Below, in pieces: positions 56,276 to 64,000 of a stretch of DNA of 64,000 nucleotides. A program made the translations under genes and the position numbers. Location: NCBI GenBank assembly GCA_015075445.1, contig JABTUJ010000003.1:248001-312000 (forward strand), read 5' to 3'. The notes beneath the pieces are model-generated. The model was not told the DNA's origin, did not search any database, and saw only the letters and a program-made list of their open reading frames with translations. This stretch comes from Verrucomicrobiales bacterium (GTDB lineage Bacteria; Verrucomicrobiota; Verrucomicrobiia; Limisphaerales; J093). Within the stretch, counting starts at the first letter, position 1; the number at the start of each line of letters is the position of its first letter.

Positions 56276-56800
56276 TTAGCGCTGGGATGGGGGTCGGCTG
56301 GTGTTGGTCAGCGCGCTGGCGAGCCGTTCCTGGAGAGCGTCGAAGTCCTGGACCAGCCGGTTGTACCGCCCGGCCAACTCGTTGAAACGGGTCACGGTGT
56401 CGTTGCGCTCCTGGATGGCGGCGCGCAGTTGTTCCGCCGCCTGCTGCAGCCGATCGTCGCGCGCGGCCACCGCGGCAGCCCAGTTGGTGAGCGCCGACTT
56501 GATCTGGTCGGTCTCGGCCCGTGACTGGTCGAGTTCCCGTTCGAGGAGGGCGAGTTGGTCGCGAGCGTCCCGCCCCTCCTGCGCGGCCCGGGCCAGGTGA
56601 CCCCGCAGGTCCGCCAGGTCGCTGGCCTGGCCGGCGGTGGTCTCTGCCAGTCGCTCCGCGGCGGCGGTCTGCTCGAGGCGGTGTCGCTCGACCTGGATGA
56701 GATCGAGGTTCAACTGGCGGTTCGCCCGCCATTGCACGACGCACAGCACCGCCAGCACGAGGACACCCAGGAGGTTGAACCAGGTCAGGACGCGGTTCAT
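56276..56800 (-). CDS. Inner-membrane coiled-coil protein at the end of the TonB operon
   Basis: 174 residues. One N-terminal membrane helix (LTWFNLLGVLVLAVLCVVQW) is followed by an almost continuous heptad-rich helix (LNLDLIQVERHRLEQTAAAE through DRLQQAAEQLRAAIQERNDT and NRLVQDFDALQERLASAL). It looks like a single-pass protein with a long periplasmic coiled coil. Its start overlaps the exbD stop by 4 bases, so it is part of the same transcription unit. No named family was recognised; a structural or scaffolding role with the ExbBD-TonB complex is a guess from position. Confidence 0.75.
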   Translation of the reverse strand: MNRVLTWFNLLGVLVLAVLCVVQWRANRQLNLDLIQVERHRLEQTAAAERLAETTAGQASDLADLRGHLARAAQEGRDARDQLALLERELDQSRAETDQIKSALTNWAAAVAARDDRLQQAAEQLRAAIQERNDTVTRFNELAGRYNRLVQDFDALQERLASALTNTSRPPSQR

Positions 56801-57234
56801 GGCGCCGGCGAGACCGACGGTGTCCGGATCTCGAACGCAACCTTCTCGATGCCCACCTGCCGGACCAGGTCGAGGACGCGGATCATGTCGCCGTGACGAG
56901 TGTCCTCATCGCCGCTGATGAGGACGCGCAGCGTGGCGTTCGTCTTGTGCCAGGCGGACAGAGCCGTCACGAGTTCGTGCTGTCCCACGGGGCTGCGATC
57001 CAGGAACACCAGGCCGGCCTTGTCCACAGAGAGGTTCGCGAAGCTCCGCAGCGTTTCAGGTGTGGCTAGCGTCGCGGTGGGGAGGTTCACCGGCACGCTC
57101 TTCAGGCTGACCAGGCTCAGACTGACCAGCATGAACGCCGCCAGCAGGAAGAACATGATGTCGATCAGCGGGATGATCTCGATCCGCGCCTCGGCGTTCT
57201 CGGGAAGGAGCTTGGAGCCGAGCTTGACAGGCAT
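56797..57234 (-). CDS. exbD: Biopolymer transport protein ExbD/TolR family
   Basis: 145 residues: short cytoplasmic start (MPVKLGSKLLPENAEARIEI), then the single membrane helix IPLIDIMFFLLAAFMLVSLS containing the essential membrane Asp of ExbD (the D of LID). The periplasmic domain ends DMIRVLDLVRQVGIEKVAFE. It works with ExbB to use proton flow to energise TonB. It lies 27 bases after exbB and overlaps the following coiled-coil gene. Confidence 0.92.
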   Translation of the reverse strand: MPVKLGSKLLPENAEARIEIIPLIDIMFFLLAAFMLVSLSLVSLKSVPVNLPTATLATPETLRSFANLSVDKAGLVFLDRSPVGQHELVTALSAWHKTNATLRVLISGDEDTRHGDMIRVLDLVRQVGIEKVAFEIRTPSVSPAP

Positions 57235-57261
57235 GGGGATGAACCGGACGGCGGGTGGGGG

Positions 57262-57975
57262 TTACGACCGCGCGCCCGGCGGACAGGCGGGAGGCTGCGC
57301 CCGGTTGGTGCCCAGCGCGCGCTGCCGGGCGAAGGCTTCGAGGTCGTGGCCGTGATGCCGGGCGGACTCCACGAGGAGTTCGACGTGGTTGATCGTGCGC
57401 TCGAGCCGCGAACGCAGCCGGGAGAGGCAGCGATTGAAGTAGTTGTAAGGGACGAGCGCGAGGATGGCGATCCCGAGCCCGCAGGCGGTGGCAATCAAAG
57501 CCTCCGCGATGCCACCGCTCACCTTCGTGGGAGCCAGTTGTTCGTCGCCGACGAAATTGAACGAGTGCATGATGCCGGTGACGGTGCCCAGCAGCCCCAG
57601 CAAAGGCGCGAGCGTGATCAGCGTCCCGAGCACCCACTGGAGTCGTTCGGCCTGGTCGAGCGCCTCGGTTGCGCGAAGCTGCATGGCGCCGAGCAGCGAG
57701 CTGTGGGCGTTGGAAAGCCCTTCGTGCAGGGTGGCGAGGAACGGATCCTGGGCGGCGGCCGTGAGCCGGGTGGCGCGTTCAAACTCGCCCGCGGCGATGG
57801 CGTCGAAGCACTGCTGGAGCGCGGCGGACTGGCGGCTGCGGTGGAGGTTCCACCACCAGAGCGACCGCTCGACGATGACCACCAGCGCGGCCAGCAAGGC
57901 CAGCAGCAAGGGCCACATGACGGGCCCGCCGCGAAGGAAAAGGTCCAGCACAAGGTTGGCGAGGAGGGGCGGCAT
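57262..57975 (-). CDS. exbB: MotA/TolQ/ExbB proton channel family protein
   Basis: 237 residues. The first membrane helix is [20 protein letters not shown]; the conserved C-terminal block contains [20 protein letters not shown] and [20 protein letters not shown], as in all ExbB/TolQ proteins. It forms the proton channel with ExbD. It is coupled tightly to tonB upstream (3 bases between stop and start). Confidence 0.92.
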   Translation of the reverse strand: MPPLLANLVLDLFLRGGPVMWPLLLALLAALVVIVERSLWWWNLHRSRQSAALQQCFDAIAAGEFERATRLTAAAQDPFLATLHEGLSNAHSSLLGAMQLRATEALDQAERLQWVLGTLITLAPLLGLLGTVTGIMHSFNFVGDEQLAPTKVSGGIAEALIATACGLGIAILALVPYNYFNRCLSRLRSRLERTINHVELLVESARHHGHDLEAFARQRALGTNRAQPPACPPGARS

Positions 57976-57978
57976 GGG

Positions 57979-58665
57979 CTATTTCTGGATCTCGAAACGG
58001 ATCGCCACCTCATAGCGTCGCACCGAACCCGGCCTGAACCGCCAACGCTGCCGAACCACGGTGACCGCCGCTTCGTTCAGCAGGGGCCAGGGACACGGCG
58101 TGACTGCCTCCGCCGCCAGCACCCGCCCGTTCTCAGCTACGGTCAGCCCCACGCGCACCGTGCCTTCCTGCCCAGCCCGGACCGCCGCCCGCGGGTACTC
58201 GGGCGCGGGCTGGTTCCCTTCGCCCTGGCCAAACGTCAGCGGTTGAGGCGCGGACTGCGCGGAAGGGACCGGAACTGATGCCGCCGGCCAGACGTGGTCC
58301 GCTTCCTCCGGTGCGACGACACGGCTGGGCCCCTCAACCGGCAAGGCGAACGCGACGGCCGGTGAAGGGGTGGCCACCTCGAGGAGCGGCGCCGCCTCCG
58401 GCACCGCCAGCAGGGGCGGCGCCGGTGCCGGAAGCGCCACCGACAGGGGCGGGAGCGTCGTCTCTGTGCGGGGCAAGGGAACCCGCGCGACCTCCACGTC
58501 CAGGACCTCGGCGCGCACGGGCGTCCGTGGGGGCGCCACTGCCCGCGTGGATCGGGGATAAGTCAATCCCAGGCCCAACGTTCCCACCCCGAGACAGCCC
58601 ACCCAGATCACGAGCGTCACGGTCGTCAGCAGCCTGACCTCCCCGTTGCCTGGCCATTCTGACAT
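57979..58665 (-). CDS. tonB: TonB family energy transducer
   Basis: About 228 residues from ATG 58665 (MSEWPGNGEVRLL); ATG 58677 would add four residues. It has one N-terminal membrane helix (TVTLVIWVGCLGVGTLGLGL), a long Pro/Ala-rich spacer that crosses the periplasm, and a TonB C-terminal domain (PEYPRAAVRAGQEGTVRVGL, LLNEAAVTVVRQRWRFRPGS). It links ExbBD to outer-membrane receptors. It lies 40 bases downstream of the receptor gene at 58706-60883. Confidence 0.9.
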   Translation of the reverse strand: MSEWPGNGEVRLLTTVTLVIWVGCLGVGTLGLGLTYPRSTRAVAPPRTPVRAEVLDVEVARVPLPRTETTLPPLSVALPAPAPPLLAVPEAAPLLEVATPSPAVAFALPVEGPSRVVAPEEADHVWPAASVPVPSAQSAPQPLTFGQGEGNQPAPEYPRAAVRAGQEGTVRVGLTVAENGRVLAAEAVTPCPWPLLNEAAVTVVRQRWRFRPGSVRRYEVAIRFEIQK

Positions 58666-58705
58666 GTGGGTCGCCACGGACTGTGCAGCGAGGCGCGCCT
58701 CGATT

Positions 58706-60883
58706 TCAGAACCGCATCTCCGCCGTCAAAACGAAGTTGCGGCCGGGCTCGTTCGCCCCCGAACCGTGAATCCGGTAATCCTCGTCGGTGAGGTTCTCGA
58801 GGGCGGCAGTCAGGGTGGCATGGCGGCAGAAGTTCCATCCGGCGCGAAGGTTGAACACGCCGTATCCCGGCGTGCCGCCCACCGGGATGCGTTGCGTGTC
58901 CCGCACGTCGTTGGAGGCCAGCCGATCCTGCTTTTCGGCAAAGGTCGTGGCGAACTCGGCCCACAGACGCCCCTTCACCTCGTGCCAGCGCAAGCCCGAG
59001 TTCACGGTGGTGGGCATGAGCCGGCTGACCGGTTCGGTGACTTCCTCGCCTCCCGCCACGATCGGGGTGTCCAGCTCCCCGCGCATCCAGGTGAAGTTGG
59101 CCCAGAGGGTCCAGTCCCGATGCAGCCTGGCGCTGGCCGCCAGCTCCACCCCGTGCACATAGCCCTCGCCGGAGTTCTCCTTGTTGACGATCAGGTCGCC
59201 GTTCGCCGTGGTCTGGCCCGTGGGCACCCGCACGATCAGGTCGTCCTGGAACGTGTAGAAGTAAGCCGCCTCGGCAGCCAGGCGCCCGTACTCCATCTTC
59301 ACCCCCACTTCGGGGGATAGGAACGACTCCGGCTCGAGTCCGAACGCCGGGATTTCCTGCTCGCCGCTCCGCGCGATGTCGAAGCGGGTGAGGTCGGAGA
59401 GGTTCGGAGCGCGAAACCCCTGCGCGACGCCGGCGTAGAGGGTCCAGTGCTTGGGGTCGCCGGGCTGATAGCTCAGGCGGGCGTTGCCGACCAGGGTGTC
59501 CCAGGAATCCGCCAGGGACATGGGCAGTCCGGTGTAGGGATCTTGCACCTGCTTGGCGTCGGCCGCGGCGTAGGTGTACCGGCCGCCGAGGATCAGGGCG
59601 AGGGTGTCTGCCACAATCGGCAGATGGTTCTCGACGTACGCGCCCACCAGATCGTACCCCGCATCGTCCGCCACGGGCCCCTGCACGCGCACCGTGGTCA
59701 GGTCGCCCGCGGCGTTGTAGCCCCGGTACGCGGAGTTCACCCAGTCATGGTAGTATTCGGCGCCGTAGATCCAGCGCCCGACCTTCGACGGGCTCTGCAA
59801 CTGCAGCGAGAGACCGAGGGTTTCCACATCCACGTCCTGCACCTCCCGGTTCCGGTTGCTCCGGATCCGATCCTCCGATTCCCCCTGGTAATGGCGGGAC
59901 ACGCTGACGTGAAGCTCATCCGCGAAGCCCTCGAGCTTCTCGGCGTGATACTGCAGGTAGTCCAGGTCCCGCGCCTGGTCGAAGAAGCGCTCGCGATCGC
60001 TGCCGCGCGTCGTGCCCGACCACAGCACCCCATAGATCGTCGAGTGCGTCCGCCAGGCATCGTTCAGCCGCACCGTCTGGTGGCCATAGACGAGTCGGGA
60101 GTTGGGCGCGACGAAGTACTCAACCTTCGCGTCAAGGTCCCATTCGCTGTACCCGGTCTCCGGCTGTTTCCCCACCTCCTCGCCGCCGCGCAGGTCGCCG
60201 AAGTCCTTCAGCGAGGCGCCCACATGGAAGCCAACCTTGTGGTCGTATTGCCCGCTGAACTCGGGGCGGCCCATGTGCGACTGCTCCGCGGAGGAGTAGC
60301 GATAGAAGGCGCTCCCGTTCGCGTCGAACCCGCTCTCGTAGCCGCGCCGGCCCTTGCTCAGCGCATTGACCGTGCCGCCAATCGCATCGCTGCCGTAGAG
60401 GACCGAGCCGGGGCCGCGCACCACTTCGAGCCGGTCGAGGGAGAGCGCATCCACCGTGTTCCAGTACTGGTTCGGGCCGTCGCGGAACGTCGAGTTGTTC
60501 AGCCGGATGCCGTCCACCAGCATGAGGGTGCGGAACCCGGTGAATCCCCGCAGGTAGGGCGAGCCCTGCCCGTGCGCTGTCTTCTGCAGCATGATCGACG
60601 GCAGCTCCCGCAGCGCCTCGGGCGTGGTGCGGGGCATCTTCCGCTCGAATTCGGCGGGTGTCACCGCGCTGACCGAGTAGGGCAGCGTGAAGGGATCCTC
60701 CTCGGTGCGGGTGGCAGTCACCACCATCGTCGGGAGTTCGGCCGGGGTCTCCGCCGTGGGGGTGACCGGCGGAACATCCGTCGCGGACTGGGCTTGAGCC
60801 GCAAAGGTCGCGCCGGCAAGCAGGAGAGTAACCAACGCCGCAGCCTCAACACGCGTGGTGAATGGGAGTGTTACGCGGTGCAC
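58706..60883 (-). CDS. TonB-dependent outer membrane receptor
   Basis: About 725 residues. The frame is open far upstream, but the signal peptide (VTLLLAGATFAAQAQS) sets the start near GTG 60883 (MHRVTLPFTTRVEAAALVTL) or ATG 60958. The TonB box is TMVVTATRTEED; the plug has SIMLQKTAHGQGSPYLRGFT, LMLVDGIRLNNSTFRDGPNQ, and LEVVRGPGSVLYGSDAIGGT. The barrel ends NFVLTAEMRF with the C-terminal Phe. It is the first gene of an apparent operon with tonB, exbB, exbD and a coiled-coil gene. The ligand cannot be told from sequence; the QYWNT plug text is common in haem/siderophore-type receptors. Confidence 0.92.
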   Translation of the reverse strand: MHRVTLPFTTRVEAAALVTLLLAGATFAAQAQSATDVPPVTPTAETPAELPTMVVTATRTEEDPFTLPYSVSAVTPAEFERKMPRTTPEALRELPSIMLQKTAHGQGSPYLRGFTGFRTLMLVDGIRLNNSTFRDGPNQYWNTVDALSLDRLEVVRGPGSVLYGSDAIGGTVNALSKGRRGYESGFDANGSAFYRYSSAEQSHMGRPEFSGQYDHKVGFHVGASLKDFGDLRGGEEVGKQPETGYSEWDLDAKVEYFVAPNSRLVYGHQTVRLNDAWRTHSTIYGVLWSGTTRGSDRERFFDQARDLDYLQYHAEKLEGFADELHVSVSRHYQGESEDRIRSNRNREVQDVDVETLGLSLQLQSPSKVGRWIYGAEYYHDWVNSAYRGYNAAGDLTTVRVQGPVADDAGYDLVGAYVENHLPIVADTLALILGGRYTYAAADAKQVQDPYTGLPMSLADSWDTLVGNARLSYQPGDPKHWTLYAGVAQGFRAPNLSDLTRFDIARSGEQEIPAFGLEPESFLSPEVGVKMEYGRLAAEAAYFYTFQDDLIVRVPTGQTTANGDLIVNKENSGEGYVHGVELAASARLHRDWTLWANFTWMRGELDTPIVAGGEEVTEPVSRLMPTTVNSGLRWHEVKGRLWAEFATTFAEKQDRLASNDVRDTQRIPVGGTPGYGVFNLRAGWNFCRHATLTAALENLTDEDYRIHGSGANEPGRNFVLTAEMRF

Positions 60884-61219
60884 GAAAGGTACTCTGAAGC
60901 GCCGTCGCCCGAAGCGTCCAGACGAAAGCTGGCGGGAAAGGGAAACGGCCCGCGGCATCCGGTCGGTAGAATGAGACATGCATCTGCCCGGCAGTCTGAG
61001 GCCTGACCCGCCTGGCTGCCTTCGCCGTCTTGCCGAAGCTTTGCGGGGCCTTGCCAAAGTGTGACTCGTCTGGCAACGCTCCTGCGAGACCTCCCAACTC
61101 CCCATGCTCCCCTCGGAACCGTGACCCAGGTCAAAGAACCGGCCCACCCCGCAAGCGGCCGACAATCCAGCGCAAGCGACCGCAAGCAAGAGCCAAATGC
61201 AGGAGTAGGATGAGGCCGC
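60884..61219. other. Divergent promoter region of the TonB operon and methyltransferase
   Basis: About 335 bases. A Shine-Dalgarno (aggag, about 61201) precedes the methyltransferase. Regulation by iron or oxygen would be expected from the gene content, but I found no clear Fur- or FNR-type palindrome. The upstream open frames through here have no family features. Confidence 0.4.
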
Positions 61220-62041
61220 ATGAAGACACTGACGCTCTGCCCTCCCGCTGCGGGAGCGCACGATTCGTTGCCAGCCCCTGCCCACAAGATGCCCGGACAC
61301 TGGCTGCTCGCCCGCCTGGGCAAGCGCGTCCTGCGCCCCGGCGGCCTCGAACTGACCCGCGTGATGCTGGAACAACTCGACATCCAGCCCCGCGACGCGG
61401 TCGTCGAATTCGCCCCTGGTCTCGGCGTCACCGCCCGCCTGACCTTGAGCCGGCAGCCGGCGAGCTACACCGCCCTCGAGCGTGATGAAGTCGCGGCGAA
61501 GGAAGTCCAAAGCTACCTCACCGGCCCTCACCAGCGCTGCCAGCTTGGCAGCGCCGAGCAGACCGGGTTGCCCGAGCAATCCGCCACGGTCGTCTATGGC
61601 GAAGCCATGCTGACCATGCAAGGGCCGGAACAGAAACGGCGCATCGTGGCCGAGGCGTTCCGGCTGCTGCAGCCCGGCGGACGTTACGGCATCCACGAGC
61701 TGAGCCTCACGCCCGATGACCTCCCGGAAGCGGTTCAGGAAGACATCAGCCGCGAGATGTCGCGCAATATCCACGTCGGCGCGCGTCCCCTTTCCGCCCG
61801 CGAATGGCGTGAACTGCTCACGGACGCGGGGTTCCGCGTCGAGTCCGAGGCGACCGCGCCGATGCACCTGCTCGAACCGCGCCGGGTGGTGCAGGACGAA
61901 GGTCTCTTCCGCGCGCTGCGGTTCGTGTTCAACGTCCTCCGCACCCCGGAGGCCCGGAAACGAGTCTTTTCCATGCGCCGCATGTTCCGCCAGCACCGCC
62001 GGCATCTGGCGGCCATCAGCTTCATCGCGGTCAAACCCTGA
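61220..62041 (+). CDS. Class I SAM-dependent methyltransferase
   Basis: 273 residues. The Rossmann-fold glycine motif is VVEFAPGLGVTARLT (motif I), followed by YTALERDE (motif II acidic end), GSAEQTGLPEQSATVVYGEA (motif IV) and LLQPGGRYGIHELSL (UbiE/COQ5-like post-motif). The N-terminal MPGHWLLARLGKRVLRPGGL is the feature of a methyltransferase group found beside metal or haem-uptake genes. It is divergent from the TonB receptor operon. Substrate unknown. It ends just before a palindromic repeat. Confidence 0.88.
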   Translation: MKTLTLCPPAAGAHDSLPAPAHKMPGHWLLARLGKRVLRPGGLELTRVMLEQLDIQPRDAVVEFAPGLGVTARLTLSRQPASYTALERDEVAAKEVQSYLTGPHQRCQLGSAEQTGLPEQSATVVYGEAMLTMQGPEQKRRIVAEAFRLLQPGGRYGIHELSLTPDDLPEAVQEDISREMSRNIHVGARPLSAREWRELLTDAGFRVESEATAPMHLLEPRRVVQDEGLFRALRFVFNVLRTPEARKRVFSMRRMFRQHRRHLAAISFIAVKP

Positions 62042-62057
62042 GCCCTCACCTGAAGCC

Positions 62058-62107
62058 AATGGGGTCAAACACTGCCAAATGTCAAATATCAATGTTTGAC
62101 CCCATTG
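62058..62107. repeat. GGGGTCAAACA palindrome (REP/RAYT-end family)
   Basis: CAATGGGGTCAAACACTG (from 62058) is answered by ATCAATGTTTGACCCCATTG (62088-62107), giving two arms around atgtcaaat. The arms match the repeat at 32457 and the ends of the RAYT element at 46876-47914. It replaces the 3' end of the pseudogene on the minus strand. Confidence 0.75.
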
Positions 62108-62809
62108 CCCCTTTTGTCGTCCGGCAGACCATCGGCGTCGAGGTCGCCGGGGCCCACAACGACGCCCTCGATCTCGAGCGTGGTGGGGGCAACGACTGCC
62201 GCGTTGAACCGGGTGGCGAAGTCAGGAAAGCTTGGAGTCCCGGTCGGACCGTCCGTGGTGTGGAGCGAACTGACGATGAAGCGCAACCGCCCGGCGTTGA
62301 GTCCCGCCTCCACGTAGCTCAGCACGAAGGGGTCGGCAAGGTTGAGTTCGAAGGTGAGCTTCGCCCCGGTGGGCACCCACTCACCCGGGGGCGCGTCGGC
62401 GGTTTGGGCGACGGCAAACGGAACGGCTTCAAACGGCGCAAAGGCAGGGTTGGTCTTGCCGACGTTGTTGCTGACGTCCACCCACGTGCCATTGGTGGAC
62501 CAGCTTGCCGCGTAGGCGTTGCGCTCGCCCGGGGCCCCGGAACCGAACGGGCTGCCCTGGTTAAACGACGTGAGGTTGAAACCGTGGCGATAACCGACGG
62601 CAAAGAGCTCGACCGGTCGCAGGGAGCGGCATTGTGCGGATACATCCAACGCTCGATGGCGGGTGCGCTGTCGGTGAGGGCGAAGGGAGGGGTGAACAAC
62701 GGCGTGTCTGCCTCTGCCGTATCCAGGGTCAGCGAGTCGAGACTGAGGCTGGGTGCGGCGGCGGCGAAACCAACAACATCCCGGCGAGAGCGACATCGGA
62801 TCGTTTCAT
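62089..62809 (-). pseudogene. Exported protein gene, frameshifted and cut by a palindromic repeat
   Basis: The start at 62809 reads MKRSDVALAGMLLVS, a signal peptide. A frameshift in the GCC run leads to VGFAAAAPSLSLDSLTLDTA and FALTDSAPAIERWMYPHN; a second shift near 62610 leads to LFAVGYRHGFNLTSFNQGSP, then ELNLADPFVLSYVEAGLNAG and APTTLEIEGVVVGPGDLDAD with GLPDD. The text then runs straight into the palindrome (KRGNGVKH, stop). The lost tail would have followed DADGLPDD, usually DxWE-type in such proteins. It was probably a secreted surface protein; it is now broken, although the two frameshifts could be sequence errors. Confidence 0.6.
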
Positions 62810-63018
62810 GGCCGCACAGCCTCGCCGAGCTCCCGTGGGGCGGCTTGCGCCGGCTTGCGAAAGCTGTGCGGTGCCTTGCGAACGACCTGGCCTTGATCGC
62901 TATCGCACTTCCGGCGGAAGCGTGGCGAAGGGCCGCCTCCGTTTGAGCTGCCTCCAAGTCCGGATGAAGCGAAGGCCCCTGGGACTTGTCATGGCCGGTC
63001 CAGTGGATAGGCGTTGGT

Positions 63019-64000
63019 TTACCGAGTTGCAGCGCAGGTTCCGTTCGCCAGCGGGCGGGGCGCCTGGTTCTTGGGCGATCTCCCGGCAACCAACGCTTTG
63101 TGCAATTCCACTACGATCATGGCCGCCAGACCCGCCCCGACAATCCGCAGCCACTCGTCCCAGCCAATCGCGGTGGTCTTAAAGACCTTGTTGAGGAACG
63201 GCAGGTAGGTGATCGCCGCCTGCAGCAGAAAGACGCCCAGGATGCCAAGCCAGAGCCAGCCGTTGCGGAACAGGCCAACGGCGAGGACGGAGTGCCGCAG
63301 CGACCGGCAATTGACGAGGTAGAAGGCTTGAATCACCGCGACCGTGTTGAGCGCCACTGTGCGCGCCGCTTCGACCCCCGCCCCGCGAGCCAGTTCCCAT
63401 TGGAACAGCCCGAACGCGGCCAGGAGGATCAGGAGCCCCACCAGGCTCACCTGCGCGAGCATCTGCCCCGTGAGGATGGGGGCAGACGGCGCGCGGGGCG
63501 GGCGCTGCATGAGGTCAGGCTCCTTCGCTTCCAGGGCCAGAAACAACCCCAGCACACCGCCGGTAGTCATGTTGATCCACAGGATCTGGATGGGGAGGAT
63601 GGGCAGCGTGGCGCCCACCAGGGCCGCGGCCAGGATCACCAGGCCCTGGCCCAGGTTGCTCGGCAAGGCCCAGGTGATGATCTTCGTCAGGTTGTCAAAG
63701 ACGTTGCGGCCTTCCTCCACCGCCGCGCGAATCGAGGCGAAGTTGTCGTCCGTCAGCACCATGTCGGACGCTTCCTTGGCCACCTCCGTGCCGGTGATGC
63801 CCATCGCGATGCCGATGTCCGCCTGTTTGAGGGCGGGACCGTCGTTGACCCCGTCCCCGGTCATCGCCACCACGTGCCCGCGCGCCTGGAGCGCGCGGAC
63901 CAGACGGAGCTTCTGCTCCGGGCTGACGCGGGCGAAAACCGATACGTTCTCGGCCACTTCGATCAGTTGCGCATCGTCCAGGGCGGCGAGATCCTTTCCG
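63019..64000 (-). CDS. Cation-translocating P-type ATPase (type II), C-terminal part, cut by the window edge
   Basis: The 5' part lies beyond 64000; the frame is open to the edge. Visible are the P-domain hinge ARVSPEQKLRLVRALQARGH then MTGDGVNDGPALKQADIGIA (TGDGVND), TEVAKEASDMVLTDDNFASI, and the C-terminal membrane helices with ILPIQILWINMTTGGVLGLF. The order fits the Ca2+-ATPase/PMR1-like type IIA group, whose M6 usually has NLxTD; here it reads NMTTGG. The ion is therefore not certain. It ends ANGTCAATR at 63019. The 200 bases between it and the pseudogene at 62809 show nothing I can name. Confidence 0.9.
   Translation of the reverse strand, partial: GKDLAALDDAQLIEVAENVSVFARVSPEQKLRLVRALQARGHVVAMTGDGVNDGPALKQADIGIAMGITGTEVAKEASDMVLTDDNFASIRAAVEEGRNVFDNLTKIITWALPSNLGQGLVILAAALVGATLPILPIQILWINMTTGGVLGLFLALEAKEPDLMQRPPRAPSAPILTGQMLAQVSLVGLLILLAAFGLFQWELARGAGVEAARTVALNTVAVIQAFYLVNCRSLRHSVLAVGLFRNGWLWLGILGVFLLQAAITYLPFLNKVFKTTAIGWDEWLRIVGAGLAAMIVVELHKALVAGRSPKNQAPRPLANGTCAATR

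Noticed and set aside
61030-62092. In-frame N-terminal extension of the TonB receptor up to 62092
   Set aside because: The extension is antisense to the methyltransferase and precedes a good signal peptide; receptors start at the signal peptide.

Overview
The window is high-GC DNA that looks chromosomal and most resembles a Verrucomicrobiota genome (Pedosphaera/Limisphaera-like). That placement rests on gene content and not on a marker gene. The hints are pilin-like proteins with an '[16 protein letters not shown]' leader, ECF sigma factors paired with zinc-ribbon Ser/Thr kinases fused to WD40 propellers, FG-GAP/UnbV proteins, very large secreted repeat proteins whose C-termini end in an F-Y/F-R motif, and CACGAAGG-type intergenic hairpins. 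I see no rRNA, tRNA, CRISPR array or prophage.

Layout. 1-7.1 kb: degenerate tandem repeats, a frameshifted dienelactone hydrolase, an S9 peptidase, purS-purQ, a pilin-like protein and an AraC regulator. 7.4-18.5 kb: an accessory block of secreted repeat proteins (a short UnbV protein, a BspA-type LRR protein, a propeller fused to a PAF-acetylhydrolase-like enzyme, a 23-unit LVIVD protein), with hairpins and toxin-antitoxin remnants between them. 19.5-32.2 kb: two sigma-kinase-WD40 modules pointing at each other around an FG-GAP/UnbV protein. 32.7-46.1 kb: a roughly 3000-residue glycine-rich/CARDB/carboxypeptidase-regulatory surface protein, divergent from an SBBP-propeller/cohesin/dockerin-like protein. 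46.2-48.0 kb: a Uma2 gene whose 3' end is overwritten by a RAYT-type element with 23-bp inverted ends, next to a 107-bp copy of part of the AraC gene found 41 kb upstream. 48.2-55.98 kb: a TonB-dependent receptor, a truncated aminotransferase, a LamG/Ig-like surface protein, a lipoprotein and a pilin-like protein. 56.3-60.9 kb: an apparent operon of TonB receptor, tonB, exbB, exbD and a coiled-coil membrane protein, divergent from a methyltransferase. 62-64 kb: a pseudogene cut by a palindromic repeat, then the C-terminal half of a P-type ATPase that leaves the window.

How it fits together. Much of the window builds and serves the cell envelope: outer-membrane receptors with their energy module, pilin-like proteins, and many large exported proteins sharing one C-terminal module. 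The two sigma/kinase modules are plausible regulators of these functions, which is inference.

Caveat. Single-base indels are concentrated in repeats (1-0.8 kb, 15.6-17.3 kb, 40.0-41.1 kb), with isolated ones elsewhere (about 42.48, 47.25 and 62.7 kb). This resembles unpolished long-read sequence. Several 'broken' genes may be intact in the organism.
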